Source: an uncultured Clostridia bacterium (GTDB lineage Bacteria; Bacillota; Clostridia; Lachnospirales; Anaerotignaceae). Taken from it: a DNA stretch of 34,012 nt. The stretch lies in the NCBI GenBank assembly GCA_902477755.1, contig CABSIK010000019.1, forward strand, positions 1 to 34,012, given 5' to 3'. Numbering within the stretch: position 1 is the first letter of the stretch; every line of letters starts with the position of its first letter. Positions 15,242-23,398 of this stretch are shown here, piece by piece. The position numbers and the translations under genes were made by a program. The notes beneath the pieces are model-generated. The model was not told where the DNA came from. It did not search any database and worked only from the letters and a program-made list of their open reading frames with translations.

Positions 15242-15565
15242 TTATTCATACATATTTTTTCCACAAATCTGGCAGTTTCGTTCTCCTCCCTGCACATTGG
15301 CGCCGCAGTAAGGGCAAACTTTATAATTCCCCTCTGCATTTAAATAACGTCCCTTTGTGGAAAAATGGTACTTCAACTGATAAAAGGAACCTGCCAAAAC
15401 CAAAATCACACTGCATATCCTTGCCGCTGTATAAATCCCATACATACTTTCAGAAGATACCGGCAAACATCTTGCCAAAATAAAAACCAGCAACTGCAAC
15501 GTTATGGCACTAAAAATACAAAGATCAAAAACCAATGTTAATTTTTCTCTCCTGTGCTTTAACAT
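15242..15565 (-). CDS. Small membrane protein with C-terminal zinc ribbon (2 of 3)
   Basis: A 107-residue unrecognised protein with two hydrophobic segments (about 12-32 and 45-60) and a C-terminal zinc ribbon V-C-P-Y-C-G-A-N-V-Q-G...C-Q-I-C-G-K. The ribbon is nearly identical to that of the next gene upstream (15617-15973), so the two are duplicates in that part, while the membrane parts differ. GGGGG seven bases upstream supports ATG 15565. Likely cotranscribed with its neighbours. Confidence 0.7.
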   Translation of the reverse strand: MLKHRREKLTLVFDLCIFSAITLQLLVFILARCLPVSSESMYGIYTAARICSVILVLAGSFYQLKYHFSTKGRYLNAEGNYKVCPYCGANVQGGERNCQICGKNMYE

Positions 15566-15616
15566 GATTCATCCCCCTAACATGCAAGCCCCATGAACAG
15601 ATATGCCTTTTTCACT

Positions 15617-15973
15617 TCATTCTTTATTTTTCATTATATACATATCTTTTCCGCAAATCTGGCAGATTTTTTCTCTGCCCTGCACATTGGCACCGCAGTA
15701 AGGACATGCCGTCAGTACCATTTCTTTGGCAGCAGATGGCTTCTTCCTTTTGCATCCATCCCACAGAAAAGCCACTCCCAAAATTACCAGAGCCACTCCC
15801 AAAATTACCAGAGCCAGCCCAATGACAACAAGAAGGCCCTCTATGCGAATGCTTCCTGCTGCACCTCGTTGCTGCCCCAGAAACCACATATTTTCCAGTA
15901 TCAGCAGAAAGATGCCTCCTGCCGCCATTGCCAATCCTTTCAGAACTGACAATGTCCCCTCTTTTCTGCTCAT
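15617..15973 (-). CDS. Small membrane protein with C-terminal zinc ribbon (3 of 3), internal 7-residue repeat
   Basis: A 118-residue unrecognised protein: hydrophobic segment at about 12-30, a second at about 46-70, then the zinc ribbon A-C-P-Y-C-G-A-N-V-Q-G...C-Q-I-C-G-K shared with the gene at 15242-15565. The second membrane segment contains LVILGVA twice in a row, encoded by an exact 21-bp duplication. ATG 15973 follows AGGGGGG by six bases. Its start is 12 bases after the stop of the CheA-like gene, which supports cotranscription. Confidence 0.7.
   Translation of the reverse strand: MSRKEGTLSVLKGLAMAAGGIFLLILENMWFLGQQRGAAGSIRIEGLLVVIGLALVILGVALVILGVAFLWDGCKRKKPSAAKEMVLTACPYCGANVQGREKICQICGKDMYIMKNKE
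15771..15812. repeat. Exact 21-bp tandem duplication inside a membrane segment
   Basis: Two identical 21-base units (15771-15791 and 15792-15812) keep the frame and duplicate LVILGVA in the preceding gene's second membrane helix. Confidence 0.95.
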
Positions 15974-15985
15974 AAGCATCCCCCC

Positions 15986-17032
15986 TTAGGGAATCAGCGG
16001 AAATTCCATAAAGAATGTTGTCCCCATGTACTCTTTACTTTCAATACGGATACTGCCACCCAGTACGGATACTGCCGCATTGACCACATCCAGTCCTACA
16101 CCTCTGCCGGAAAACATGGTGGCACTGCTTTTTGTGGTAAAGCCCGGGCGCAGCAAAAAAGCGTACACTTCGTTATCTTCATATTCTTCTTCAGCTTTTT
16201 TCAGCCAGCCTTTTGTTTTCGCTGCCTGTAAAATACCTTTGCGGTCTAAGCCGCGTCCATCATCTCGGAAAATAACGAAAACCTGCTGTGCTGTTTTCTG
16301 TATCTCCAGAGATATTTCCCCTACAGGGGTTTTCCCCATTTTTTCCCGATCTTCTGTTTTTTCCAGACCGTGATCCATGCTGTTTTTCAGCATCTGCATC
16401 ACTGCCATGGTGATCTTGTCGTAAATGTCCCTTGGAACCTCCGTTTCCGCACCAGAAACTTTCATCAGGAAATCTTTTTCCAATGCTCGTCCCATAACCG
16501 TTGCCAGACGATCCATCTGGACAACCAGTGCGGAAAAATCCGTATACGGAATGAGCTGGCGTCCTTTCCGCGTATATGCAATCTGATAGCTGGGGCCTTC
16601 CGGCTCATTGTCGCTGTCCACATGAGAAAGGAAATTCTTGATCCGCCGTACCACCGCCCAACCAAAGTCCGTCACTTCATCATCGGTTTCCATGCGGCGC
16701 AGTTCCCGTTTCATATAACCGGAAACCATGCGCAGCAACTGCAGAATGGTCAAAAGATCCTTGTCTGCCGGGTGTTCTTCCTCTCGCAAATAAGAAAAAA
16801 GGTCTTCTGCGCTGTGAGCCGTTTCCGAAAAAGCCGGATAGCCCATCATAGACGCTGAGCCTTTGATTGCGTGCATGGTGCGGAAAAGTCTGTTGACTTC
16901 ATCCTTGGTGATTTCCACCTGTTCTGTTCCTGATTTGCTTTCAATAAAACTGTCCAGTCTATCTATATTCTTCCATGTTTCTTCTACGAATAGATCCTGA
17001 AGAAAATCCGGATTTTTTTCAAATCTCTCCAT
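15986..17032 (-). CDS. CheA-like histidine kinase with HPt and ATPase domains, no CheW domain
   Basis: This 348-residue protein resembles a shortened CheA. An HPt domain (about 1-105) has the phosphorylatable His54 in HAIKGSASMMG. A helical linker follows, then an ATPase domain (about 170-348) with N-box LKNSMDHGLE, G1 box DDGRGLD, and FSGRGVGLDVV. The CheY/CheB-binding P2 and the CheW-like P5 regulatory domain are absent, as is any receiver. No chemoreceptor, CheW, CheY or flagellar gene is in the window, so a role outside chemotaxis is likely. It heads a cluster with three membrane zinc-ribbon proteins, which may be its signalling partners; this is inference. It is divergent from tmcAL. Confidence 0.85.
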   Translation of the reverse strand: MERFEKNPDFLQDLFVEETWKNIDRLDSFIESKSGTEQVEITKDEVNRLFRTMHAIKGSASMMGYPAFSETAHSAEDLFSYLREEEHPADKDLLTILQLLRMVSGYMKRELRRMETDDEVTDFGWAVVRRIKNFLSHVDSDNEPEGPSYQIAYTRKGRQLIPYTDFSALVVQMDRLATVMGRALEKDFLMKVSGAETEVPRDIYDKITMAVMQMLKNSMDHGLEKTEDREKMGKTPVGEISLEIQKTAQQVFVIFRDDGRGLDRKGILQAAKTKGWLKKAEEEYEDNEVYAFLLRPGFTTKSSATMFSGRGVGLDVVNAAVSVLGGSIRIESKEYMGTTFFMEFPLIP

Positions 17033-17121
17033 GGTATCATCCTCATTACTATATTCTGATTTTAGTATAGACCGATTCCCCCAAATTTTCCAGAGAAAAA
17101 TTATATAATTGTTGAAAAATA

Positions 17122-17130
17122 TGTTATACT
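17122..17130 (+). promoter_or_regulatory. Extended -10 promoter of tmcAL
   Basis: TGTTATACT (TG-N-TATACT) lies about 35 bases before the start codon, without a clear -35 as is common for extended -10 promoters. Confidence 0.55.
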
Positions 17131-17165
17131 GCTTTTAGAACTATTTTGCGAAAGGAGCGATACCA

Positions 17166-18392
17166 TTGCGAACGGTTGGCATCATTGCAGAATTCAATCC
17201 CTTTCACAAGGGACATCAATATATTTTGGAAAAAGCAAAAGCCCACACAGATTGTCAGCGTGCCATGGTGGTCATGAGCGGCAGTTTCGTTCAGCGCGGA
17301 GAACCGGCATTTTTCGACAAATGGACAAGGGCAAAATGTGCCCTCCTCAACGGCGCTGATATGGTGCTGGAACTGCCTGTCCTTTTTGCTGCGGCAAACG
17401 CGGAAATCTTTGCCATGGGCGGCGTGAAAGTGCTGGAAGATACAGGCATGACAAATGCCCTTTGTTTTGGCTCCGAAAGCGGCGATCTGAAAGCCCTGCA
17501 GGAAGCGGCAAAAATCATGACAAACGAAACAGAAGAATTTCAGCGACTGTTGAAAGTCGGACTGGATGAAGGCATGTCCTATCCTGCGGCAAGAGCAAAG
17601 GCACTGGAAACGGTTTCTCACATCAGCAGTGAAATCATTTCCCGTCCCAACCATATTTTAGGTCTGGAATACCTGAAAGCTTTGGACAGACTGGGCAGCA
17701 GCATAAAGCCCTGCACCATTCGCCGGAAAGGCAGTCAGTACGACGATCCTTCTCTGACAGGAGAATTTGCCTCTGCCGCTGCTATCCGCAAAGGCATTCT
17801 GGAGGAAAACGCCACAGAAGCCTTTTTACAGGTACCGGAAAACATTGTAGACCTGCTCACAAAAGAAATTTCTCTGGGAACTGCACCAGCGTCCATGAAT
17901 GAACTGGCAGGTGCTCTCCATTATAAGCTGCGGACAACTTCCGCTGAAGAAATCCATGACATTCTGGAAGTGACAGAAGGGCTGGAAAACCGCATTCTCC
18001 GTGCCATCGACAATGAGTTTTTCATGAACGACATCATCGAATACATCAAAACCAAGCGATATACCCGCACCAAAATACAGCGGATTCTGGTACATATCCT
18101 TCTGGATATTAAGGCAAAGGAAGTGGATTATTTCCTCAGCCAGAATCATCTGCCTTATATTCGTGTTCTGGGATTCCAGAAAGACAATGCAGACATTCTG
18201 GGAGAGCTGACCGAACAGGCAAAATGCCCTGTCCTGACCAATCTGAAAAAAGCACCGGAAATTCTGGACGAAGACGGGCTGCATCTGCTGGCGTTGGAAA
18301 AACTGGCAACAGATTTGCAGGCATTGGCAGCGCCAAATCCTCTTTACCGTGCGCCAAACAGGGATTTCACCACTCCCATGGCAATCGTATAA
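17166..18392 (+). CDS. tmcAL: tRNA(Met) cytidine acetate ligase
   Basis: TmcAL (YlbM in Bacillus) uses acetate and ATP to make N4-acetylcytidine at position 34 of elongator tRNA-Met. The 408 residues open with GIIAEFNPFHKGHQ (5-18), the HIGH-like nucleotidyltransferase motif, followed by VVMSGSFVQRGEPA and RPNHILGLEYL. Length is normal. The start is TTG at 17166, with AAAGGAG eight bases upstream. Its neighbour ylbJ is also its neighbour in Bacillus. In Clostridia the pta-ackA system nearby would supply acetate, but no direct link is shown. Confidence 0.95.
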   Translation: MRTVGIIAEFNPFHKGHQYILEKAKAHTDCQRAMVVMSGSFVQRGEPAFFDKWTRAKCALLNGADMVLELPVLFAAANAEIFAMGGVKVLEDTGMTNALCFGSESGDLKALQEAAKIMTNETEEFQRLLKVGLDEGMSYPAARAKALETVSHISSEIISRPNHILGLEYLKALDRLGSSIKPCTIRRKGSQYDDPSLTGEFASAAAIRKGILEENATEAFLQVPENIVDLLTKEISLGTAPASMNELAGALHYKLRTTSAEEIHDILEVTEGLENRILRAIDNEFFMNDIIEYIKTKRYTRTKIQRILVHILLDIKAKEVDYFLSQNHLPYIRVLGFQKDNADILGELTEQAKCPVLTNLKKAPEILDEDGLHLLALEKLATDLQALAAPNPLYRAPNRDFTTPMAIV

Positions 18393-18461
18393 ATCAAAAA
18401 CATGAAATCAAAAAAACAGACATAGACTGGTATCAACAAGCATTGCAAAGGATGACTTTCC

Positions 18462-19544
18462 ATGATTACACGCCTGCTGACCGTCTGTGTCTGTTTTTTT
18501 ATATTTGCCCTTTTGCGGTATCCTGCCGCCTTGACAGAAGCCGCTGCCGGTGCCTTTTCTCTGTGGTTTTCCAGCGTTCTGCCTTCTCTTTTCCCTTTTC
18601 TGGCTGCCATCGGGATTTTGCTGCGGATGGGTGCAGCGGAAAAACTGGGGCGACTTTGTGCGCCATTGACAAAACCCCTTTTCTCTCTTTCGGGCATCTG
18701 TGCCTTTCCCCTTGCGGCAGGCCTCCTTTCCGGCTATCCTGCCGGTGCAAACACCGTAGCACAGCTCTATGAACAGCGACGGATTTCCTTGTCCGAAGCC
18801 AGAAAAGTCCTGTTGTTCTGCAATGCTCCTGGGCCATTGTTTGTATTAGGTACGGCTGGCACCACTTTTTTCGGCAGTCCAGCACTGGGTTATGCCATGC
18901 TGCTGGCAGTCTTTGCGGGAACCATTCTGACAGGCATTTCCTATCGTTCTATCCCAACAGATTCCAGCAGTCAAATGCCCATTTTTCCGGCACAAAAAAA
19001 AGAGCCTTTCTTTCTGCTCTTTTCCTCCGCTGTGAAAGATGCCCTCTTGACTTCGGCACAAATCGGCGGCTTTCTGGTATGTTTCTGTGTTTTGCAGGAA
19101 GGACTTGCCCAAACTGGCTTTTTTACCTTGCTTTCCGGCTCCCTGTCTTTTCTGCCTGTTTCCCCGGAATTTTTACAAGCATTTTCCGGCGGTCTATTGG
19201 AAATGACAAAGGGCATCCACGGTGTTTCCCTTTCTCCTGATAGCCTCCGTCTGCGGACATCGGCTGCGGTTTTTCTGCTGTCTTTCGGCGGTTTTTCTAT
19301 TTTCGGGCAAATTTTAGGGGTTTTGCAAAATGTACCCATAAGCCCTTTTTCCCTGTTATCCGCCAAAATACGACAGGCTTTCTTTTCTGTGCTGGTTTTC
19401 CAATGTTTCTACTCCTTAGCAGAAACACAAGCACAAAAAGCAGTTCCCGTATTTTCCACACATACGGCAACTGCTTTTCCGACACTTTATGGGCTTTTGT
19501 CTGTTCTTCTGCTGTGCAGTCTGTTATTGGAAAGACAAAAGTGA
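18462..19544 (+). CDS. ylbJ: YlbJ-like sporulation integral membrane protein
   Basis: A 360-residue, very hydrophobic protein with about eight predicted membrane segments and the nucleoside-transporter gate-like block PLAAGLLSGYPAGANTVAQLYE (about 85-106), followed by CNAPGPLFVLGTAG. These match YlbJ, needed for spore cortex formation in Bacillus; presence hints at a spore-forming lineage but does not prove sporulation. AAAGGATG precedes ATG 18462. It lies 69 bases after tmcAL with no terminator between. Its stop is one base from the stop of the convergent gene, and a terminator hairpin lies inside its 3' end. Confidence 0.85.
   Translation: MITRLLTVCVCFFIFALLRYPAALTEAAAGAFSLWFSSVLPSLFPFLAAIGILLRMGAAEKLGRLCAPLTKPLFSLSGICAFPLAAGLLSGYPAGANTVAQLYEQRRISLSEARKVLLFCNAPGPLFVLGTAGTTFFGSPALGYAMLLAVFAGTILTGISYRSIPTDSSSQMPIFPAQKKEPFFLLFSSAVKDALLTSAQIGGFLVCFCVLQEGLAQTGFFTLLSGSLSFLPVSPEFLQAFSGGLLEMTKGIHGVSLSPDSLRLRTSAAVFLLSFGGFSIFGQILGVLQNVPISPFSLLSAKIRQAFFSVLVFQCFYSLAETQAQKAVPVFSTHTATAFPTLYGLLSVLLLCSLLLERQK
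19436..19478 (-). terminator. Terminator hairpin inside the 3' end of ylbJ
   Basis: AAAAGCAGTT (19436-19445) and CCGTAT (19447-19452) pair with ATACGG (19462-19467) and AACTGCTTTT (19469-19478). Read on minus, it ends in five T, so it best serves the convergent gene at 19546. On plus the T run is only four, followed by CC. Confidence 0.75.
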
Positions 19545-19545
19545 A

Positions 19546-20049
19546 TTATTTGCTCATGCGCAGTTCCTGAATGTTTTCACCCAGTACATTCAGAGTCTGT
19601 GCGAAGTAATCGTCTGTCTTCATGCTTTCGCTGTAAACAACGGCTTTCAGTTCTTTCAGCTTGTTTTCCGCATCGCTCAGCACGCTTTCGGAGTATTCCA
19701 TAGCGCCAAGACGCATTTCTTTTGCTGTTTTCTTTGCGGATTCGATGATGTTTGCAGCCTGATCATAAGCTTTCTTTGTCACTTCATTATCATCGATCAT
19801 ACGCACCAGACGTTCTTCTGCATTTTTTACGATTTCATCTGCTTCTTTCTGTGCATCAATGAGGATTTTATTGCGTTCTTCGATGACCCATTTGGACTGT
19901 TTCAGTTCATTGGGCAGTTTCATACGGATTTCGCTGATGATGTCGTAAATTTCTTCTTTGTCTACAGACACTTTATTGCTGAATGGTACGGCACGGCTGC
20001 TGTCCATGATTTCTTCCAGTTCATCCAATAATTGTAATACAGAATCCAT
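19546..20049 (-). CDS. Coiled-coil protein of unknown function
   Basis: A 167-residue soluble, charged protein. From about residue 50 to 140 it is a long helix resembling the stalk of ATP synthase subunit b (KEADEIVKNAEERLVRMIDDNE), which is why relatives are often labelled ATPase; it has no nucleotide-binding motif. Similar genes are commonly found next to coaD in Clostridia, from memory. It starts ten bases after the coaD stop on the same strand, so it belongs to the rsmD-coaD transcript. A cell-division or scaffold role, as for DivIVA-like coiled coils, is possible but unproven. Confidence 0.75.
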   Translation of the reverse strand: MDSVLQLLDELEEIMDSSRAVPFSNKVSVDKEEIYDIISEIRMKLPNELKQSKWVIEERNKILIDAQKEADEIVKNAEERLVRMIDDNEVTKKAYDQAANIIESAKKTAKEMRLGAMEYSESVLSDAENKLKELKAVVYSESMKTDDYFAQTLNVLGENIQELRMSK

Positions 20050-20059
20050 TGATGTTCCC

Positions 20060-20539
20060 TCACTTTTTATATTTTTCTATAACAAACGGTTGTATCTCCT
20101 TGGGCACCATAAAGTCAATGTTTCCGCCGAAAACGGCAACCTCTTTGGCATTGGTAGAACTGAGGGACAAATGTTCCTCATCAGCCGCAAGGAAAATCGT
20201 TTCGATATCTTTTCCAAGTTTTCTATTGATCAAATACATCTGGTATTCTGCCGCAAAGTCAATGGCATTGCGCAGACCACGGACAGCGACTGTAGCGCCG
20301 ATTTCTGACGCAAAGTCTGCCAGAAGCCCACGAAAAGAGGCAACTTCCACATTTTCCAGATGCTTTGTCACCATTTCCAAATGCACTTTACGTTCTTCCA
20401 CAGTGAACAAAGATTTTTTATTGGGGTTTTCCAAAACCGCCACCACCAGGCAGTCAAAAAGTTTGGACGCACGTTCGATGATGTCCAAGTGTCCCAGTGT
20501 CACCGGATCGAAACTGCCGGCATAGATTGCTTTTCTCAT
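20060..20539 (-). CDS. coaD: Phosphopantetheine adenylyltransferase
   Basis: Catalyses the fourth step of coenzyme A synthesis, ATP plus 4'-phosphopantetheine to dephospho-CoA. The 159 residues begin with YAGSFDPVTLGHLD (6-19), the T-x-G-H nucleotidyl-transfer motif, and contain RGLRNAIDFAAEYQM and SSTNAKEVA. Length is standard. The start overlaps the rsmD stop by four bases, the classic rsmD-coaD pair. Confidence 0.97.
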   Translation of the reverse strand: MRKAIYAGSFDPVTLGHLDIIERASKLFDCLVVAVLENPNKKSLFTVEERKVHLEMVTKHLENVEVASFRGLLADFASEIGATVAVRGLRNAIDFAAEYQMYLINRKLGKDIETIFLAADEEHLSLSSTNAKEVAVFGGNIDFMVPKEIQPFVIEKYKK

Positions 20540-21096
20540 GTTTCTGATTCCTCCGGACGCAGAAAAGTAATGACTGTCGTCTTATAGTTTTTTTCACGGT
20601 CTACATACAGACCTTTGATGGGCGCCAAAGAAATCTGGGCACTGCGTTCCACAATGACCATGCCTTCCGGTGCCAGAAGCCCACCAGAAACGATTTTTTC
20701 CAATGTAGGCTCTGCCAGGCCTGCCGCATAAGGCGGATCCATAAAAATAATATCAAAGGTTGCCTTCTCTGCCGACAGCTGTGCAAGTCCTGTCAGCACA
20801 TCGCTTTTGATCAGGCGTGCCCGTTCCATGAGTTTGGTATGGGTCAGATTTTCTGCAATGACTTTCTGACATTCTGCCGCCTGTTCCACAAAAACCGCTG
20901 TATCCGCGCCTCGGCTCAAAGCCTCAATACCAATGGCGCCGCTGCCCGAAAACAAATCCAAAAATCTGGACTCCGGCAGATCAAAGGCAATGATATTGAA
21001 CAATGTTTCTTTGATTCTGTCCGTTGTGGGACGGGTATTAAGCCCCTCAATGGTTTGCAGTTTATGCCCTTTTGCGGCACCAGCGATGACACGCAT
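20536..21096 (-). CDS. rsmD: 16S rRNA guanine(966)-N2-methyltransferase
   Basis: A 186-residue Rossmann methyltransferase. It begins MRVIAGAAKGHKL, followed by RPTTDRIKETLFNI, the SAM-binding FLDLFSGSGAIGIEALSRGA region and the catalytic DPPY motif (about 119-122). These are the RsmD family hallmarks. It is first in the rsmD-coaD-coiled-coil transcript, behind its own promoter, and lies downstream of recG. Confidence 0.95.
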   Translation of the reverse strand: MRVIAGAAKGHKLQTIEGLNTRPTTDRIKETLFNIIAFDLPESRFLDLFSGSGAIGIEALSRGADTAVFVEQAAECQKVIAENLTHTKLMERARLIKSDVLTGLAQLSAEKATFDIIFMDPPYAAGLAEPTLEKIVSGGLLAPEGMVIVERSAQISLAPIKGLYVDREKNYKTTVITFLRPEESET

Positions 21097-21137
21097 ACTT
21101 TCTCACCTTTCAGACCGATTTTTTTACATACAGCCAT

Positions 21138-21166
21138 AGTATAACAAAAAAGTGCTGAAAACACAA
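21138..21166 (-). promoter_or_regulatory. Promoter of the rsmD-coaD transcript
   Basis: On minus, TTGTGT (21161-21166), 17 bases, then TATACT (21138-21143) preceded by TG, an extended -10. Confidence 0.6.
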
Positions 21167-21177
21167 TAATAAACTCT

Positions 21178-23220
21178 TTACAAATCCAAACTTTTCCCTT
21201 CAAACCAAGCAGAAAGTCTGCTTTTGAGATGGGCATTTTCCTCCTGCTCCAGCTGGGGGTCTTTCCCCAGTAAATCCCCTGCCGCCTGCTGGGCTTCCTT
21301 TAGGATTGCCATATCTCGATACAGATTAGCAATCTTCAGTTCCGGCAGACCATGCTGTCTGGTGCCGAAGAATTCACCAGGGCCTCTCAGCTTCAAGTCC
21401 ATTTCGGAAATGACAAAGCCATCTGTGGTCTTTGTCATAGTCTGCATACGCTCCACAGCGATTTTTGTTTTGGCATCGCTGACCAGAATACAGTAGGATT
21501 TTTCAGAACCACGTCCCACACGTCCTCGAAGCTGATGAAGCTGCGCCAGACCAAAACGCTCGCTGTTTTCAATGAGCATGACAGTGGCGTTGGGCACGTT
21601 GATGCCTACCTCAATAACGGTAGTAGAAACCAGAATATCCGTATCGCCTGCGGCAAAAGTATCCATGATTTCCTGTTTTTCTGCCGCCTTCATTTTCCCA
21701 TGGACGCAGGCAATTTTGCATTCCGGCAAAGCATCTTTCAGTTTTTCCGTATAGTCCAGAACATTTTCCACTTCCATTTTTTCATTTTCTTCAATCATAG
21801 GACAGATGACGTAAGCTTGTCTGCCAGCCGCCGCTTCTTTGCCCAAAAAGGCATAAATCCGCTGGCGGTAAGAGGTATTGACGCCAATGGTATCGATCTG
21901 CTGTCTGCCGGGAGGCAGTTCGTCGATGATGGAAATGTCCAAATCTCCGTAAAGGATCAAAGCCAATGTACGAGGAATGGGTGTTGCCGTCATAACAAGG
22001 ACATGGGGATTCTCCCCTTTTTCTGCCAGCATACTTCTCTGGCGCACACCGAAACGATGCTGTTCGTCGGTGATGACCAAACCGATTTTATGATATTCCA
22101 CACCTTTTTGGATGACCGCATGGGTACCCACAATCATTTTGGCTGTGCCATCTGCGATTTTTGCCAATGCTTCCCGTTTTTCTTTGGCTTTCATACTGCC
22201 TGTGAGCAAAGCTACTTCGATGCCCAAAGGGGCAAACAATTCTGTAAAAGATTTCCCATGCTGCTCTGCCAGCACTTCCGTAGGCGCCATCAAAACTGCC
22301 TGATATCCATTTTGAATTGCCCAATAAGCCGCCGCCATGGCAACAGCCGTTTTACCACTGCCTACATCCCCCTGTACCAGTCGGCTCATGATTTTGCCGC
22401 TGGTCATATCAGCAGCAATTTCCGACAATACTTTTTTCTGGGCATTTGTCATGGAAAAAGGCAAGCTTTTCTGGAATTCATCAATGGCTTCCGGATATTC
22501 CATGACAATGCCGCTTCCTCTGCCCAACAGTTCTTCCCGCAGAGAAAAGAGGGCTGTCTGAAGCAGGAAAAATTCCTCAAACACCAAACGGCGGCGCGCA
22601 TCATAAAAGGCTTCTTCTGTGTGAGGGAAATGGATATTGGTCTGGGCAAAATTCTTTTCTGCCAGATGGTATTTTTTTCGTATCCATAAAGGCAGTTCCT
22701 CCATCAATGTACCGCTGACCTGTTTCAGCGCTTCCTCCAAATAACTGCGGAGCATTTTCTGGGAAATGCCGTCTACGGAAGGATACACAGGCACAATGCG
22801 TCCGCCGGCGAAATTATCTTTGATGGATTCATATTCCGGTGATACAATTTCCCTGCGGTTATATTTTTTCTGCATCCTGCCTGTGAAAAGATAAACTTCG
22901 CCGGACTTCAGTGCCGTTTTCATATAAGGCTGGTTATACCACAAAAGGGTGATTTCATCCGTATCATCAAAGACCTGCAAGCGGGTAAAAGTCAATCTGC
23001 CTCTCCGTCCCGTCTGTCCTTCTCCTTTTACTCGTGCCAAAAAAGTATTTTCGTCTGTTTCGGATAAGTCTGCAATTTTTGTCAGACGGCTTCGGTCTTT
23101 ATAATCTCTGGGATAATGCTCCAGCAAATCTCCAATGGTTTCAATCCCCATACGATGGAGTTTTTTTGCGCGCTGTTCGCCTACATTTTTCAGTTCTGTA
23201 ATGGGGCTTGTCCGCTCCAT
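21178..23220 (-). CDS. recG: ATP-dependent DNA helicase RecG
   Basis: RecG remodels branched DNA at stalled forks and in recombination. The 680 residues include an N-terminal wedge/OB-fold region (about 1-150), Walker A GDVGSGKT (284-291), the DEQH box (385-388), TATPIPRT and a C-terminal helicase half with RGRVGRG. Length is typical. ATG 23220 is taken, with AAGGAAG about nine bases upstream; the longer reading to 23319 would run through the inverted-end repeat at 23245-23384. It follows the fakA-like gene as in Bacillus yloU-yloV-recG, but the repeat with its terminator-like hairpin lies between. Confidence 0.96.
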   Translation of the reverse strand: MERTSPITELKNVGEQRAKKLHRMGIETIGDLLEHYPRDYKDRSRLTKIADLSETDENTFLARVKGEGQTGRRGRLTFTRLQVFDDTDEITLLWYNQPYMKTALKSGEVYLFTGRMQKKYNRREIVSPEYESIKDNFAGGRIVPVYPSVDGISQKMLRSYLEEALKQVSGTLMEELPLWIRKKYHLAEKNFAQTNIHFPHTEEAFYDARRRLVFEEFFLLQTALFSLREELLGRGSGIVMEYPEAIDEFQKSLPFSMTNAQKKVLSEIAADMTSGKIMSRLVQGDVGSGKTAVAMAAAYWAIQNGYQAVLMAPTEVLAEQHGKSFTELFAPLGIEVALLTGSMKAKEKREALAKIADGTAKMIVGTHAVIQKGVEYHKIGLVITDEQHRFGVRQRSMLAEKGENPHVLVMTATPIPRTLALILYGDLDISIIDELPPGRQQIDTIGVNTSYRQRIYAFLGKEAAAGRQAYVICPMIEENEKMEVENVLDYTEKLKDALPECKIACVHGKMKAAEKQEIMDTFAAGDTDILVSTTVIEVGINVPNATVMLIENSERFGLAQLHQLRGRVGRGSEKSYCILVSDAKTKIAVERMQTMTKTTDGFVISEMDLKLRGPGEFFGTRQHGLPELKIANLYRDMAILKEAQQAAGDLLGKDPQLEQEENAHLKSRLSAWFEGKSLDL

Positions 23221-23244
23221 GCCCTCACTTCCTTTCGCAAGAAA

Positions 23245-23384
23245 AAGGCGTTGGATACCAAGGTAACTTTCCCTTAAGAAAACATAACACATAAAATCTG
23301 AATAAAATAAGAAAGTCAAAATCCTTTGTAATGATAAGGATTTTGGCTTTCTTTGTTTTCTTATGAAGATGCTCCTAACGCCTT
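23245..23384 (+). repeat. Repeat family copy 1: 140-bp element with inverted ends and terminator-like hairpin
   Basis: The ends AAGGCGTT (23245-23252) and AACGCCTT (23377-23384) are perfect inverted repeats. Inside, about 100 bp (23277-23376) match copy 2 on the opposite strand at roughly 90 percent by eye. The core includes a hairpin, AAAGTCAAAATCCTT (23312-23326) against AAGGATTTTGGCTTT (23336-23350), with T or A runs on both sides. It is noncoding and sits 14 bases past the fakA stop, between fakA and recG. The structure fits a small non-autonomous mobile element (MITE-like). Confidence 0.7.
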
Positions 23385-23398
23385 AAATCTATCTGATT

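Noticed and set aside
14594..17168. A functional link between pta-ackA acetate and TmcAL, which consumes acetate
   Set aside because: They are on opposite strands, separated by an unrelated cluster; proximity alone is not evidence.
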